Source of the DNA: Deltaproteobacteria bacterium
GTDB lineage: Bacteria > Bdellovibrionota > JAJCYS01
NCBI GenBank assembly: GCA_029262815.1
Contig: JAJCYS010000044.1
Span: 20,393 to 84,392, forward strand
Length of the DNA: 64,000 bases
Direction: 5' to 3'
Positions 18,750 to 27,279 of this stretch are shown here, in pieces. The notes under the pieces are model-generated. The model did not search any database and was not told the origin of the DNA. It saw nothing but the letters and a program-made list of their open reading frames with translations. The translations under genes and the position numbers were made by a program. Position 1 is the stretch's first letter. Each line of letters begins with the position of its first letter.

Positions 18750-20810
18750 ATGGCCTATTCCCCCTTATATGAAACCATAACAGATTGCATCAACAAAGAG
18801 CAACACGAAAAGCTTCACTGGCGTGGCACTTTAAAAGACTATCTCGAAATTATAGAAGAAAACCCGATGGTTTCTCGCAGTGCATGGCAGCGGCTATATG
18901 ACATGATTTTGTCATACGGCACTAGTGAATACGTCGAGTATAAGAAAAAAATAACTCACTATAAATTTTTTGATGACCCAATTCATAATGGAGGCGATGC
19001 TGTCTTTGGACTCGACATCCCATTGATGAAACTTGTCAAAGTTATTGAATCTGCTGCTCAACGATTGGGTGCTGAAAAAAGAGTTATCTTGCTGCACGGC
19101 CCTGTCGGAAGTTCAAAAAGTACGATTGTAAGATTGCTCAAAAAAGGACTCGAAACGTATTCCCTTACAGATGAAGGGGCGTTATATACCTTTGAGTGGT
19201 TTTGGCCAAATAATGAAGTGTTAATCCCCAACCTTTTTGGTACTGAAAAATTTATGGCGTGCTCGATGCACGAAGATCCTCTGAAACTCATTCCAAAGGA
19301 AGCAAGGGGAAAACTCTTGGAACACATTAATGCCAAACTACCTTCCAGTGATCAAATCATTGTGAGTGGCGATTTGGACCCTGCTTGCCGATTTATATAT
19401 CAAAAACTCGCAGAATATTATCGTGGAGATTGGGAAAAGGTGATTGAGCATATTCGCGTCAAACGGGTAGTTCTCAGTGAAAAAGATCGAGTAGGCATCG
19501 GCACCTTTCAACCGAAAGACGAAAAAAATCAAGATTCAACCGAGCTAACAGGTGACATAAATTACCGTAAGATTGCCATTTTTGGTAGTGATTCAGACCC
19601 GAGAGCCTTCAACTTTGATGGCGAATTCAATATCGCCAATCGAGGCCTCATTGAATTTGTAGAGATTTTGAAGCTCGATGTTGCTTTTCTCTACGATCTA
19701 TTAGGTGCCACGCAAGAACATACCATCAAACCTAAAAAGTTTCCTCAAACTGACATTGATGAAGTCATCATAGGTCATACCAATGAACCTGAATTCAAAA
19801 AACTTCAAAATAATGAATTCATGGAAGCATTGAAAGACCGAACAATCAAAATTGACATCCCCTACATCACAAAATTACATCAAGAGGTCAAAATCTACGA
19901 AAAGATATTCAAGAACAACAGCATGAATATACATATTGCACCCCATACCCTAGAGATGGCCAGTATGTGGGCCATCCTAACACGGCTTGAGCTTCCCAAA
20001 AAAGCTACCCTCACCCTACTCCAAAAACTAAAACTATATAACGGTAAAACCTTACCTGGATTTACAGAAGATAGTGTAAAGGAACTCCGTAAAGAAGCTG
20101 TGAGAGAAGGTATGGAGGGGATTTCTCCAAGATATATTCAAGACAAAATTTCCAATGCGATTGTATCAGAGCGACACGAAGGGTATATCAATGCCTTTAT
20201 GGTGATCAATCAACTCGAATCCGGCTTAAAAAATCATACATTAATTTCAAGTCCCGAGAAGAGAAACGCATACCGTGAACTCTTATCCATTGTAAAAGAA
20301 GAATATACAGAGCGAGTGAAATACGATGTACAAAGGTCCATCGCTGCGGATAAAGAAGCCATATCAAGTCTGTGTGCAAATTATATCGACCATGTGAAGG
20401 CATATACTCAGAATGAACGTGTGAAGAACAAATTCACCAACGATTATGAGGCGCCAGATGAACGTCTAATGCGAAGTATTGAAGAAAAAATAGACATTCC
20501 AGACAGCCGAAAGGATGATTTTAGAAGAGAAATCATGAACTACATTGGCGCACTCGCGATCGAAGGAAAAAAGTTCGACTACAACCAAAACGAACGCCTA
20601 CAACGAGCTCTTGAATTAAAATTCTTTGAAGATCAAAAGGATTCCATCAAATTAACTTCGCTTGTATCCAATGTGGTCGACCAGAAAACACAAGAAAAAA
20701 TAGATATCGTTAAGCAACGACTCATCCGAGACTATGGCTATAATGATTTATCAGCCACCTTTGCTCTAAACTTCGTAGCCTCCGTGTTTGCCAGAGGAGA
20801 TACGAAATAA
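18750..20810 (+). CDS. prkA: PrkA family serine protein kinase
   Basis: Cytoplasmic AAA-type protein with a C-terminal kinase-like domain, 686 residues. The P-loop GPVGSSKST lies at about 117-125. The N-terminal block matching the family includes [16 protein letters not shown] and [14 protein letters not shown], and there is a long helical C-terminal region. An AGGAGGATCA-type ribosome-binding site precedes ATG 18750. It heads prkA-yeaH-spoVR, a set conserved in many proteobacteria and induced by starvation or stationary phase in E. coli. No direct substrate can be named from the sequence. Confidence 0.93.
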   Translation: MAYSPLYETITDCINKEQHEKLHWRGTLKDYLEIIEENPMVSRSAWQRLYDMILSYGTSEYVEYKKKITHYKFFDDPIHNGGDAVFGLDIPLMKLVKVIESAAQRLGAEKRVILLHGPVGSSKSTIVRLLKKGLETYSLTDEGALYTFEWFWPNNEVLIPNLFGTEKFMACSMHEDPLKLIPKEARGKLLEHINAKLPSSDQIIVSGDLDPACRFIYQKLAEYYRGDWEKVIEHIRVKRVVLSEKDRVGIGTFQPKDEKNQDSTELTGDINYRKIAIFGSDSDPRAFNFDGEFNIANRGLIEFVEILKLDVAFLYDLLGATQEHTIKPKKFPQTDIDEVIIGHTNEPEFKKLQNNEFMEALKDRTIKIDIPYITKLHQEVKIYEKIFKNNSMNIHIAPHTLEMASMWAILTRLELPKKATLTLLQKLKLYNGKTLPGFTEDSVKELRKEAVREGMEGISPRYIQDKISNAIVSERHEGYINAFMVINQLESGLKNHTLISSPEKRNAYRELLSIVKEEYTERVKYDVQRSIAADKEAISSLCANYIDHVKAYTQNERVKNKFTNDYEAPDERLMRSIEEKIDIPDSRKDDFRREIMNYIGALAIEGKKFDYNQNERLQRALELKFFEDQKDSIKLTSLVSNVVDQKTQEKIDIVKQRLIRDYGYNDLSATFALNFVASVFARGDTK

Positions 20811-20816
20811 TAACTT

Positions 20817-21935
20817 ATGAGCAACCCGTCAAAGTATGTTCTAGACTCTATTAAGCAAGATCAAGGCCGATTTCAACGGATTATCAAAGGCAAAATCAAA
20901 AACCAACTCAATCACATCATCAGCGAACAACAACTGATCGGTCGTGTGGGATCCAAAATGGTTTCCATACCGCTTCCAAAAATTGAAATTCCTAAATTCA
21001 TATTTGGCTCCCCCTCTTCAGGTGTGGGTCAAGGATCCGGTCAAGTGGGACAAGGAGTCGGCAATACCAAGCAACAGGCATCCGGTGCCGGACAGGCTGG
21101 AAATCTTCCGGGCAAACACCTCATGGAAGTCGATGTTGACATTGATGAGCTCACAGAAATCTTAGCCGATCAACTTGAATTACCGAGGCTTAAGCCCAAA
21201 GCCTCCGGCATAGCAGATAGTCAGTCAAAAAAATACAGTTCCATAGCGCCAACCGGCCCCAATTCACTCCGACACTTCAAACGCACTTTCAAACGAGCCC
21301 TCAAACGAGAAATTAGTATGGGAACATACAATCCCGATGACCCTTTAATTATTCCAATCAAACGAGATTTCCGATATCGACACCCCAAAGTCACCTCTCG
21401 GCCCAATACGAATGCGGTTGTCATCTATATGATGGACATTTCAGGGAGTATGGGTGGGGAACAAAAAAATATTGTACGCACAGAAGTATTCTGGCTCGAT
21501 CTCTGGATCGAAAAACATTATCAGCATGTTAAGAAACGATATATTGTGCATGATTCATCTGCAAAAGAAGCCACAAAGGATGAATTTTTTCATCTCAAAG
21601 AAAGTGGGGGTACTTTGATCTCTTCTGCCTACAAACTGTGTCTTGAGATGATGACCACGGATTATCCTGAAGACGAGTGGAATGTGTATTGTTTTCATTT
21701 CAGTGATGGTGACAACTGGTCACAAGAAGATACAGATTTTTGTATAGATCTTATGCGAAAATCTTTGCTCCCTCGCGTTAATTTATTTGGGTATGGACAA
21801 GTTGAATCTCGCTATGGGAGCGGCCAATTTTATCGTGAACTACAAAAATATAGTTTGCCGGAAGTTGTATGTTCGAAGATAGAAGACAGAAATGCAATTG
21901 TCAGTTCAATTAAATCTTTTTTTGAGAAACCATGA
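20817..21935 (+). CDS. yeaH: YeaH/YhbH family protein (DUF444), von Willebrand A-like
   Basis: Partner of PrkA in the same operon; 372 residues. A basic N-terminus and a Gly/Gln-rich linker (about 62-100) lead to a von Willebrand A-like domain with a metal-ion-dependent adhesion motif DISGSMG near residue 206. The linker between is longer and more Gly-rich than in the E. coli protein. The start follows the prkA stop by six bases, and the stop overlaps spoVR by four bases. Confidence 0.92.
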   Translation: MSNPSKYVLDSIKQDQGRFQRIIKGKIKNQLNHIISEQQLIGRVGSKMVSIPLPKIEIPKFIFGSPSSGVGQGSGQVGQGVGNTKQQASGAGQAGNLPGKHLMEVDVDIDELTEILADQLELPRLKPKASGIADSQSKKYSSIAPTGPNSLRHFKRTFKRALKREISMGTYNPDDPLIIPIKRDFRYRHPKVTSRPNTNAVVIYMMDISGSMGGEQKNIVRTEVFWLDLWIEKHYQHVKKRYIVHDSSAKEATKDEFFHLKESGGTLISSAYKLCLEMMTTDYPEDEWNVYCFHFSDGDNWSQEDTDFCIDLMRKSLLPRVNLFGYGQVESRYGSGQFYRELQKYSLPEVVCSKIEDRNAIVSSIKSFFEKP

Positions 21936-23287
21936 ATACTGAAATCATACAAAAACTCAATTATTTCCAGGAAAAAACATTAGGCCTTGCGCGATCCTAT
22001 GGGCTGGATCCCTATGATGTTATTTTTGAATTAGTCGATTATGATCAAATGTGCATCCTTGCTTCTAGAGGGGGGTTTCCGGTTCGATATCCGCATTGGC
22101 GATTTGGTATGGAATATGAACATCTCTCAAAAAACTATGAGTATGGGTTATCGAAAATTTATGAACTTGTGATCAATACGGATCCATCGATTGCATATCT
22201 ACTGAACGCTAATCCATTTTTGGATCAAAAACTTGTTATCGCACACGTATATGCACACGCTGATTTTTTCAAACATAATATGTGGTTTGCCCATACGAAT
22301 CGGAACATGCTCGATGAAATGGCCAACCATGCAACTCGAATCCGAAGATATGTAGATACCTATGGAGTGGATCAGGTTGAAGCGTTTATTGACGCATGTT
22401 TAAGCCTTGAGAACCTTATCGATCCCCAAAACCCCTTTCAACCTGTTGAGTCGGGCATTTCCGAAGATGAAAAGAAAACAAATTTTCCTGAACGAGATAC
22501 ACTCTCTTTTTTGATTCATAACGCCCCGCTAGATACTTGGCAGCAGGATGTGTTGGGAATTGTGCGGAAAGAAGCCTATTATTTTTTACCTCAAGCACAA
22601 ACAAAAATTGCAAATGAAGGCTGGGCCTCGTATTGGCATAGCAAGCTGATGACTGAGCACCTGCTTGAGACATCCGAGGTCATTGATTATGCTGATCACC
22701 ATGCCGGGGCTATGAGTATGTCACCTACCGGGCCGCTGAATCCTTACAAAATTGGTATTGAGTTGTATCGAGATATTCTAGACCGATGGAATCGGGGTGC
22801 CTATGGCAGTGAGTATGAGTCTTGTCGAAGTTTTGAGGAAAAAAGGGCTTGGAATACGCATGCAGGTGAAGGTCAGAATAAATTATTTGAGGTGAGAAAA
22901 ACCTGCAATGACATCAGCTTTATAAGCAATTATCTAAATGAAGCGTTTTGTGAAAAACATCAGTTTTTTGTGTTTGCTCAAAACACTAAGAACCAACGAT
23001 ATGAGATTATTTCAAGAGCGTTTGACGATATTAAGAGGAAGCTGCTCACTGCTCTGACGAACTTCGGACAACCGATTATTGAGGTTGAAGATGCTAATTA
23101 TGGAAATCGGGGTGAATTGATGCTTCGTCATCGATTCGAGGAAGCAGAGTTAAACCTTCAAAAGGCTGAAGCAACGATGCGCAATTTGTACTCAATTTGG
23201 GGTCGATCCATTCACCTGTGGACTATGATCGATGGCAAAGAGACGCTCTGCGGCTTTGAGGGTGAGAAATTGGCCATAAAAAAGTAG
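21932..23287 (+). CDS. spoVR: SpoVR family protein
   Basis: Third member of the PrkA-YeaH-SpoVR set, 451 residues. Family features are the N-terminal YGLDPYDVIFELVDYDQM, the histidine-rich central blocks VYAHADFFKHNMWF and NEGWASYWHSKLM, and the NPYKIGIELYRDI segment. The protein is cytoplasmic and its biochemical role is not established; it is needed for spore cortex in Bacillus and is stress-linked elsewhere. No spore genes are in the window, so the name is historical. It is translationally coupled to yeaH. Confidence 0.93.
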   Translation: MNTEIIQKLNYFQEKTLGLARSYGLDPYDVIFELVDYDQMCILASRGGFPVRYPHWRFGMEYEHLSKNYEYGLSKIYELVINTDPSIAYLLNANPFLDQKLVIAHVYAHADFFKHNMWFAHTNRNMLDEMANHATRIRRYVDTYGVDQVEAFIDACLSLENLIDPQNPFQPVESGISEDEKKTNFPERDTLSFLIHNAPLDTWQQDVLGIVRKEAYYFLPQAQTKIANEGWASYWHSKLMTEHLLETSEVIDYADHHAGAMSMSPTGPLNPYKIGIELYRDILDRWNRGAYGSEYESCRSFEEKRAWNTHAGEGQNKLFEVRKTCNDISFISNYLNEAFCEKHQFFVFAQNTKNQRYEIISRAFDDIKRKLLTALTNFGQPIIEVEDANYGNRGELMLRHRFEEAELNLQKAEATMRNLYSIWGRSIHLWTMIDGKETLCGFEGEKLAIKK

Positions 23288-23335
23288 CCCCCCTGAGATA
23301 GCTTTACCCGCACGCACCCTGTATATTATGGACCT

Positions 23336-24187
23336 ATGGCTGAATTGACCTATCAAGTGTGGCACCACCTCCACAACAGTTTTATTGTGATGACTGTTCC
23401 CATTCTATCTGCGCAAACCATTCAGAAGCTGTGTCATGAAGCACAGGTAGATGGATTATTAACTTATCAAGTTCCTAAAAATAAATCAGAGTTGTTTGAA
23501 GTTAAACAATTTTTCAATGATGACGCCAGCACTGCCCCGTATTGTGGGAATGCGCATCTGTGTGTTGCGACATTAGCTCATGAACTTGGGTACTCGAGCG
23601 TGAAGTTTGGGCACGCTGAAGTTCGGAGCCAGTCTATAAGCAAACAACAGTTGCGCTTTAGCATATCGCCTTTTAGCCCTTTAGAGGCACGTGTGAGTTC
23701 CTTTGAAGTGCCGTTATCCGAGTATCCAGAATGGGAAAGTCTTCCAAAGGTGGGCTTTGCATTGGCATTTGGCGGACCTCATTTGGTTTTTTTTGTACCT
23801 GAATCTCTCAGGAGAGCTTTGCTCAGCTACGAAATTGTCTCTCAAGACACACTCGTACGCGTTCAATTTGATCCGACTAAGTTTAAACACGGGGTTAATT
23901 TAACTTTTGCCTTTTTGGATCAAAAGGGGCAACCATCAGGCAGTATCACATTTGAACGCGGATGTGCACGATATACGCTTGCAAGTACCTCGAGTATGAT
24001 TTCAGCACTCACGGTAATGATACAGCAGGGGAAAGTGGCGATGGGCAATCCAATCGACTGGGCATTCACCCAAGATACAGTATCGGTAACACCGAATGAG
24101 GGTCAATTTGAGCTGACCTCATACGCTACATTTGTGACAGAAAAAACGCAAGAGCGTGTCCTCAAAAGGGATTTTACTGCGGAATAA
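23336..24187 (+). CDS. Diaminopimelate epimerase-like protein lacking the second catalytic Cys
   Basis: The 283-residue sequence follows DapF block by block: HLHNSFIVM (for HGLGNDFVVID), FFNDDAS (for FNADGS), PYCGNAHLC with Cys70, FGGPHLVFFV (for NPHxVxFV), HGVNLTF (for GVNVNF) and FERGCARYTLAST (for the ERG...ETLACGTG block). The first catalytic Cys is kept. In the last block the second catalytic Cys is Ser216 and the Glu before it is not seen; a Cys occurs instead at 209. Epimerase chemistry uses both cysteines, so activity on LL-diaminopimelate is doubtful. It may be a paralogue with another function. The gene stands alone 48 bases after spoVR. A PhzF-like isomerase was considered but the blocks fit DapF better. 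Confidence 0.7.
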   Translation: MAELTYQVWHHLHNSFIVMTVPILSAQTIQKLCHEAQVDGLLTYQVPKNKSELFEVKQFFNDDASTAPYCGNAHLCVATLAHELGYSSVKFGHAEVRSQSISKQQLRFSISPFSPLEARVSSFEVPLSEYPEWESLPKVGFALAFGGPHLVFFVPESLRRALLSYEIVSQDTLVRVQFDPTKFKHGVNLTFAFLDQKGQPSGSITFERGCARYTLASTSSMISALTVMIQQGKVAMGNPIDWAFTQDTVSVTPNEGQFELTSYATFVTEKTQERVLKRDFTAE

Positions 24188-24350
24188 ATCTTTTGGCCTA
24201 CAACTTCGTCGATTTTCATGAAGAAATCCTCGATGTAGCGCACCTACACCTGCGGTTTTTTCACTCAATCTCCTCGTTTCGGCTCAAAATTTCAATTTCC
24301 TCGTAACAAATCCCTTTTGAAGACACACCCTAATTATTTAAAAAAGAATC

Positions 24351-24379
24351 GTGACCTACCCTTAGAGGTTTGATATATT
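24351..24379 (+). promoter_or_regulatory. Probable promoter of tRNA-Lys
   Basis: GTGACC (24351-24356) and TATATT (24374-24379) are separated by 17 bases, and the mature tRNA begins seven bases after the -10 box. A purely promoter-proximal start without a 5' leader would be unusual for a tRNA, so the true start may differ slightly. Confidence 0.5.
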
Positions 24380-24385
24380 CTCTCC

Positions 24386-24444
<59 letters not shown>

Positions 24445-24461
<17 letters not shown>

Positions 24462-24653
24462 GTACTCAATAATCCTGTATTCCAATTTAATTATTTAAAT
24501 GAACATAAACTATGCGGGCTCGAAGCGAATGAGTGGCGCGAGGTGACGATGCGCAACCTGAGCTGGATGCGAAGGTTAACGAATGAGGGGAGCCTACGCA
24601 GAATGAGGCAGGAGCCGAATTCGTAGTAGGAGAGTCCCTGTACGCCTCACCAG
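24445..24653 (+). repeat. Duplicated tRNA-Lys 3' end flanking a 173-base insert (att-like)
   Basis: CCCTGTACGCCTCACCAG occurs at 24445-24462 inside tRNA-Lys and again at 24636-24653, preceded by GAG in both copies. The insert between them has no recognisable gene; it is rich in GCGAATGAG/GCGAGG-like short words. This arrangement is what integration at a tRNA 3' end and later loss of the element would leave, or a small tRNA-tail repeat element. Confidence 0.65.
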
Positions 24654-24808
24654 CCTTCGCCTTCCATAGCTTTTGGCAGCGGCGCCCTCCGAAACTCTAG
24701 TGTAGGACGGGCTGGCTTTGCCGACTACTATCTTCATATTAGCCCCTTTACTCAATGAATAAGGACTTATACACTGAAATGGGTACTACATTTTTAGGGG
24801 GGAAACGT
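24654..24808. repeat. Repeat-like tract after the second tRNA-Lys tail; no gene seen
   Basis: The tract contains GCCCTCCGAAACTCTAGTGT and GGGCTGGCTTTGCCGAC; the second resembles GGTTGGCTTCGCCGAC found just downstream of tRNA-Leu. CAGCC near the left side and GGCTGG near the right can pair, suggesting a hairpin. The last bases carry the ribosome-binding site of the next small gene. Confidence 0.45.
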
Positions 24809-25117
24809 TTGAAAGTTCTGCTTACACTTACCATTTTTTTAGTGTCTCTCAATGGATTTGCAATTGGCGTAGCGGTTTCGAATTTGGACCTCGATCACTA
24901 TGAAATTACAATGCTCACTTCTACAAGAGAAAACTATCGATACCAATCCGCTACGTTGACAATAAGCAAAAAAGCAAAAGGCGTTTTCAAATGCCCTTTG
25001 GCCTCTTTCTCCGATGCAGTAGAAATGCTTGAGTACCTAAAAAAACTTTCAAAAAACAAAAAGGCAATGATGGTTTCAAATAACTTTGTGGGATCGTGCA
25101 CGATCAAAGTCCCCTGA
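24809..25117 (+). CDS. Small secreted protein of unknown function
   Basis: 102 residues from TTG 24809, chosen because a strong AGGGGGGA ribosome-binding site lies five bases before it; an ATG at 24755 has no such site and would spoil the signal peptide. A Sec signal peptide (KVLLTLTIFLVSLNGFA) is followed by a small mature domain with two cysteines (62 and 97), which could form a disulfide in the periplasm. No family is recognised. It lies 73 bases before the beta-barrel gene on the same strand. Confidence 0.6.
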   Translation: MKVLLTLTIFLVSLNGFAIGVAVSNLDLDHYEITMLTSTRENYRYQSATLTISKKAKGVFKCPLASFSDAVEMLEYLKKLSKNKKAMMVSNNFVGSCTIKVP

Positions 25118-25190
25118 CTTCCATCACCTAGTGTAGTAGAATATATCTGATGCAATTCGGCTGATACGGCCGAAATGAGGGGGGAGAAGA

Positions 25191-26666
25191 TTGTTTCACG
25201 TACAACTACGGTTTGTTCTAATCATACTGGGTGTTTTTGTATGTTCTTCATATCTAGCTTACGGAGAGTCGATTGACTCAGTCTCTAGCACAGAAACCCC
25301 ATCCGCTATATCGACTAACCCTGACCCAATTACCACCTCTGGTAAATCAACAAGCATAGACCCTAAACCTACTACAGATACTACCCCCGATGAATCCATC
25401 AATAATAAACCAAACTTAAATGCGCAACCACCCCCTGTTGAAAATGAGGAATATGAATTTAGCATAGAAAAATTCGCCCAAGCGATAGCCTATTCAATTG
25501 GGGGATATATTGATTTTGGATTTCGAATTAGCGAGCACGAAAGTGATCTAGGCAACCCTACATTTTTTTTGGGTGAGAGTATTCTGATTCTGGATGTTCC
25601 TATTATCTTAGATCGATTGTACATATATTCATTGCTTCCTTTGGAATTTCAAAAAGGTACCAACGATGGGTTTGTTTTTTCTTCATTCGTAGATTTTTTT
25701 GGCGGAAAAGGCCGTTTCTTTAATTCTAAGGCGTTAGTTGAGCTTATTTTTCACAAAGATAGTGAGTCATTCATTTCCTATCTTTCGACCTATTTTGGGA
25801 TTATTTGGGTCCCATTTGCCTTAGAGTCCGAGAATGCCGCATCACACCTTAATAAGTTGATTACAAGACCACGATCGTTTATTTCTGGTGATACAACGTT
25901 GCTCACTGAAGGTACAAATATTTTCCCCGGCACTTTTGTGGATTTAGGCATGGTTTTGAGTGTCAAATTCAAAGACATAGGTCATTTAGAACTTTATATT
26001 ATTAATGGTGACGTGAATACCTTCGGACAATTAGACAATAAAGTGAGTGTTATAGATGCAGTCCCTCAGATTAAACAAGATTTACTTGCTGCAGGTATAC
26101 CTGAAGAATTTTTTGAAGCAGGTGGATTAGGCTCACTCACATCTAAAGGGAATTCTCAAAAGTCGGGTGGATTGCGTGTCCAATTGAATGAGATCATAAA
26201 AGGGCTCAATCTCGGAGGATCATTTATATATGGCCATTGGGCTGAGAGTTTACATGCATATCGATATGCGTTTCACATAGACGTCTCTTTTAAAGAATTA
26301 TTTGATATTTCGAGAAACTTTGTCCTACGAGCTGAGTTTGTCAAAGGAGAAGATGAAGGTGTGCCATTTTTCTTTCAACTTCCGCCTTTTCCTATTAATG
26401 ATCAAAACGTTTGGGGCTGGTATGTTCTCGGTAGTGCAGAGTTGATCAAAAAAATAGAATTTGTGGCTAGAGTGGGTCAGTCGGATGCCGACACAAAATT
26501 TCCAAAAGAAAAACAATTTAAAATATTAGAAATATCAGCCGGATTATTGATTCATATAATGACAAATGCTCTTTTAAAACTTGAATACCAGTGGATACTT
26601 GAAGATGGAGTAATGGATAAAATCAAAAATAACTTATTTGCAGTGAACTTTGTTACTTTTTGGTAA
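25191..26666 (+). CDS. Probable outer-membrane beta-barrel (porin-like) protein
   Basis: 491 residues starting at TTG 25191 behind a GGGGGGAGAAG ribosome-binding site. A signal peptide ends near residue 25 (SSYLAYG). A Ser/Thr/Pro-rich linker (about 26-85) leads to a long domain of alternating hydrophobic and polar stretches, ending in FAVNFVTFW; a terminal aromatic residue is typical for outer-membrane barrels. The repeated phrases (YIDFGFR, FSSFVDFFGG, LRVQLNEI) fit transmembrane strands. The substrate is unknown. It is the first of three closely spaced genes with an FMN-bind-like protein and a PP2C phosphatase. Confidence 0.65.
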   Translation: MFHVQLRFVLIILGVFVCSSYLAYGESIDSVSSTETPSAISTNPDPITTSGKSTSIDPKPTTDTTPDESINNKPNLNAQPPPVENEEYEFSIEKFAQAIAYSIGGYIDFGFRISEHESDLGNPTFFLGESILILDVPIILDRLYIYSLLPLEFQKGTNDGFVFSSFVDFFGGKGRFFNSKALVELIFHKDSESFISYLSTYFGIIWVPFALESENAASHLNKLITRPRSFISGDTTLLTEGTNIFPGTFVDLGMVLSVKFKDIGHLELYIINGDVNTFGQLDNKVSVIDAVPQIKQDLLAAGIPEEFFEAGGLGSLTSKGNSQKSGGLRVQLNEIIKGLNLGGSFIYGHWAESLHAYRYAFHIDVSFKELFDISRNFVLRAEFVKGEDEGVPFFFQLPPFPINDQNVWGWYVLGSAELIKKIEFVARVGQSDADTKFPKEKQFKILEISAGLLIHIMTNALLKLEYQWILEDGVMDKIKNNLFAVNFVTFW

Positions 26667-26685
26667 GTATAATGGTTTTTTTCTT

Positions 26686-27279
26686 ATGCACAGTGCCAAG
26701 TATATTATTATAGTTTTACTCTTTTTTTACTCAAATGGCTGCTATGCACATTTAGCTTCATGGTCTTGGGAAGAAACGAAAGAAAAGCTTGAAGTTCTTT
26801 TTCCTGAGGGAACCCGATTCTTACAAAAAAAAATACCGTACTCAGCATTCCAGGTGACTGAAATAGCTAGCAAATTGAACTTTACTTTGCACCCAGAAGA
26901 TAAAGTTCCTGTTTTCTTTACAGCAATTGGCCCACATTCTGTACCCTTAGGCGTTGCGATATTCGTTGACCCAAGAACAGAATCTGAACATTATAAAATA
27001 TCAAAAGGTAAAGTAGAAATTGGCGTTGCAATTAACTTAAAAGGTAAAGTAAAAAGCCTTCAAATATTCAATTGGACAGGCGTACCTGAAATTGCACAAC
27101 CAATTTTTTTAAAACAATTTTACAGTAAAAGTCCAAACGATACGTTTAAAGTAGGTGACACTGAAAAAAGCATTAAACCTATACAAGGCGAAGAAATGAC
27201 CTGTCAGCTTATTTCTAGTGGTATTTATGAAGGACTCATTTTTTTGTTCGAAGCATTTGGTAAAAAACGAAAAAAATGA
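26686..27279 (+). CDS. Secreted FMN-bind-domain-like protein
   Basis: 197 residues from ATG 26686; the upstream TTG at 26650 lies inside the preceding gene. A Sec signal peptide ends near CYAHLA. The middle follows the order of an FMN-binding domain: a beta region IGVAINLKGKVKSLQIFNWTG, then FLKQFYSKSPNDTFKVGD, and a stretch GEEMTCQLISSGIYEGL in the place where such proteins have SGATxT. The threonine that would carry the flavin may be the one in MTC, but the motif is degenerate, so flavin binding is only possible. It overlaps the phosphatase gene by four bases, so the two are translated together. Confidence 0.5.
   Translation: MHSAKYIIIVLLFFYSNGCYAHLASWSWEETKEKLEVLFPEGTRFLQKKIPYSAFQVTEIASKLNFTLHPEDKVPVFFTAIGPHSVPLGVAIFVDPRTESEHYKISKGKVEIGVAINLKGKVKSLQIFNWTGVPEIAQPIFLKQFYSKSPNDTFKVGDTEKSIKPIQGEEMTCQLISSGIYEGLIFLFEAFGKKRKK

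Noticed and set aside
21000..21110. Gly/Gln-rich stretch in yeaH as a CRISPR-like or tandem repeat
   Set aside because: It is an irregular Gly-rich linker inside a coding frame, with no repeat-spacer pattern.
23336..24187. Annotation of this gene as a PhzF-family isomerase
   Set aside because: The PYCGNA, FNDDAS and ERG...LAS blocks follow DapF in order and spacing; PhzF has a different active-site acid and no Cys pair.
24462..24808. A protein gene in the tRNA-Lys downstream gap
   Set aside because: No frame of useful length with a ribosome-binding site is seen; the tract consists of repeat-like words.
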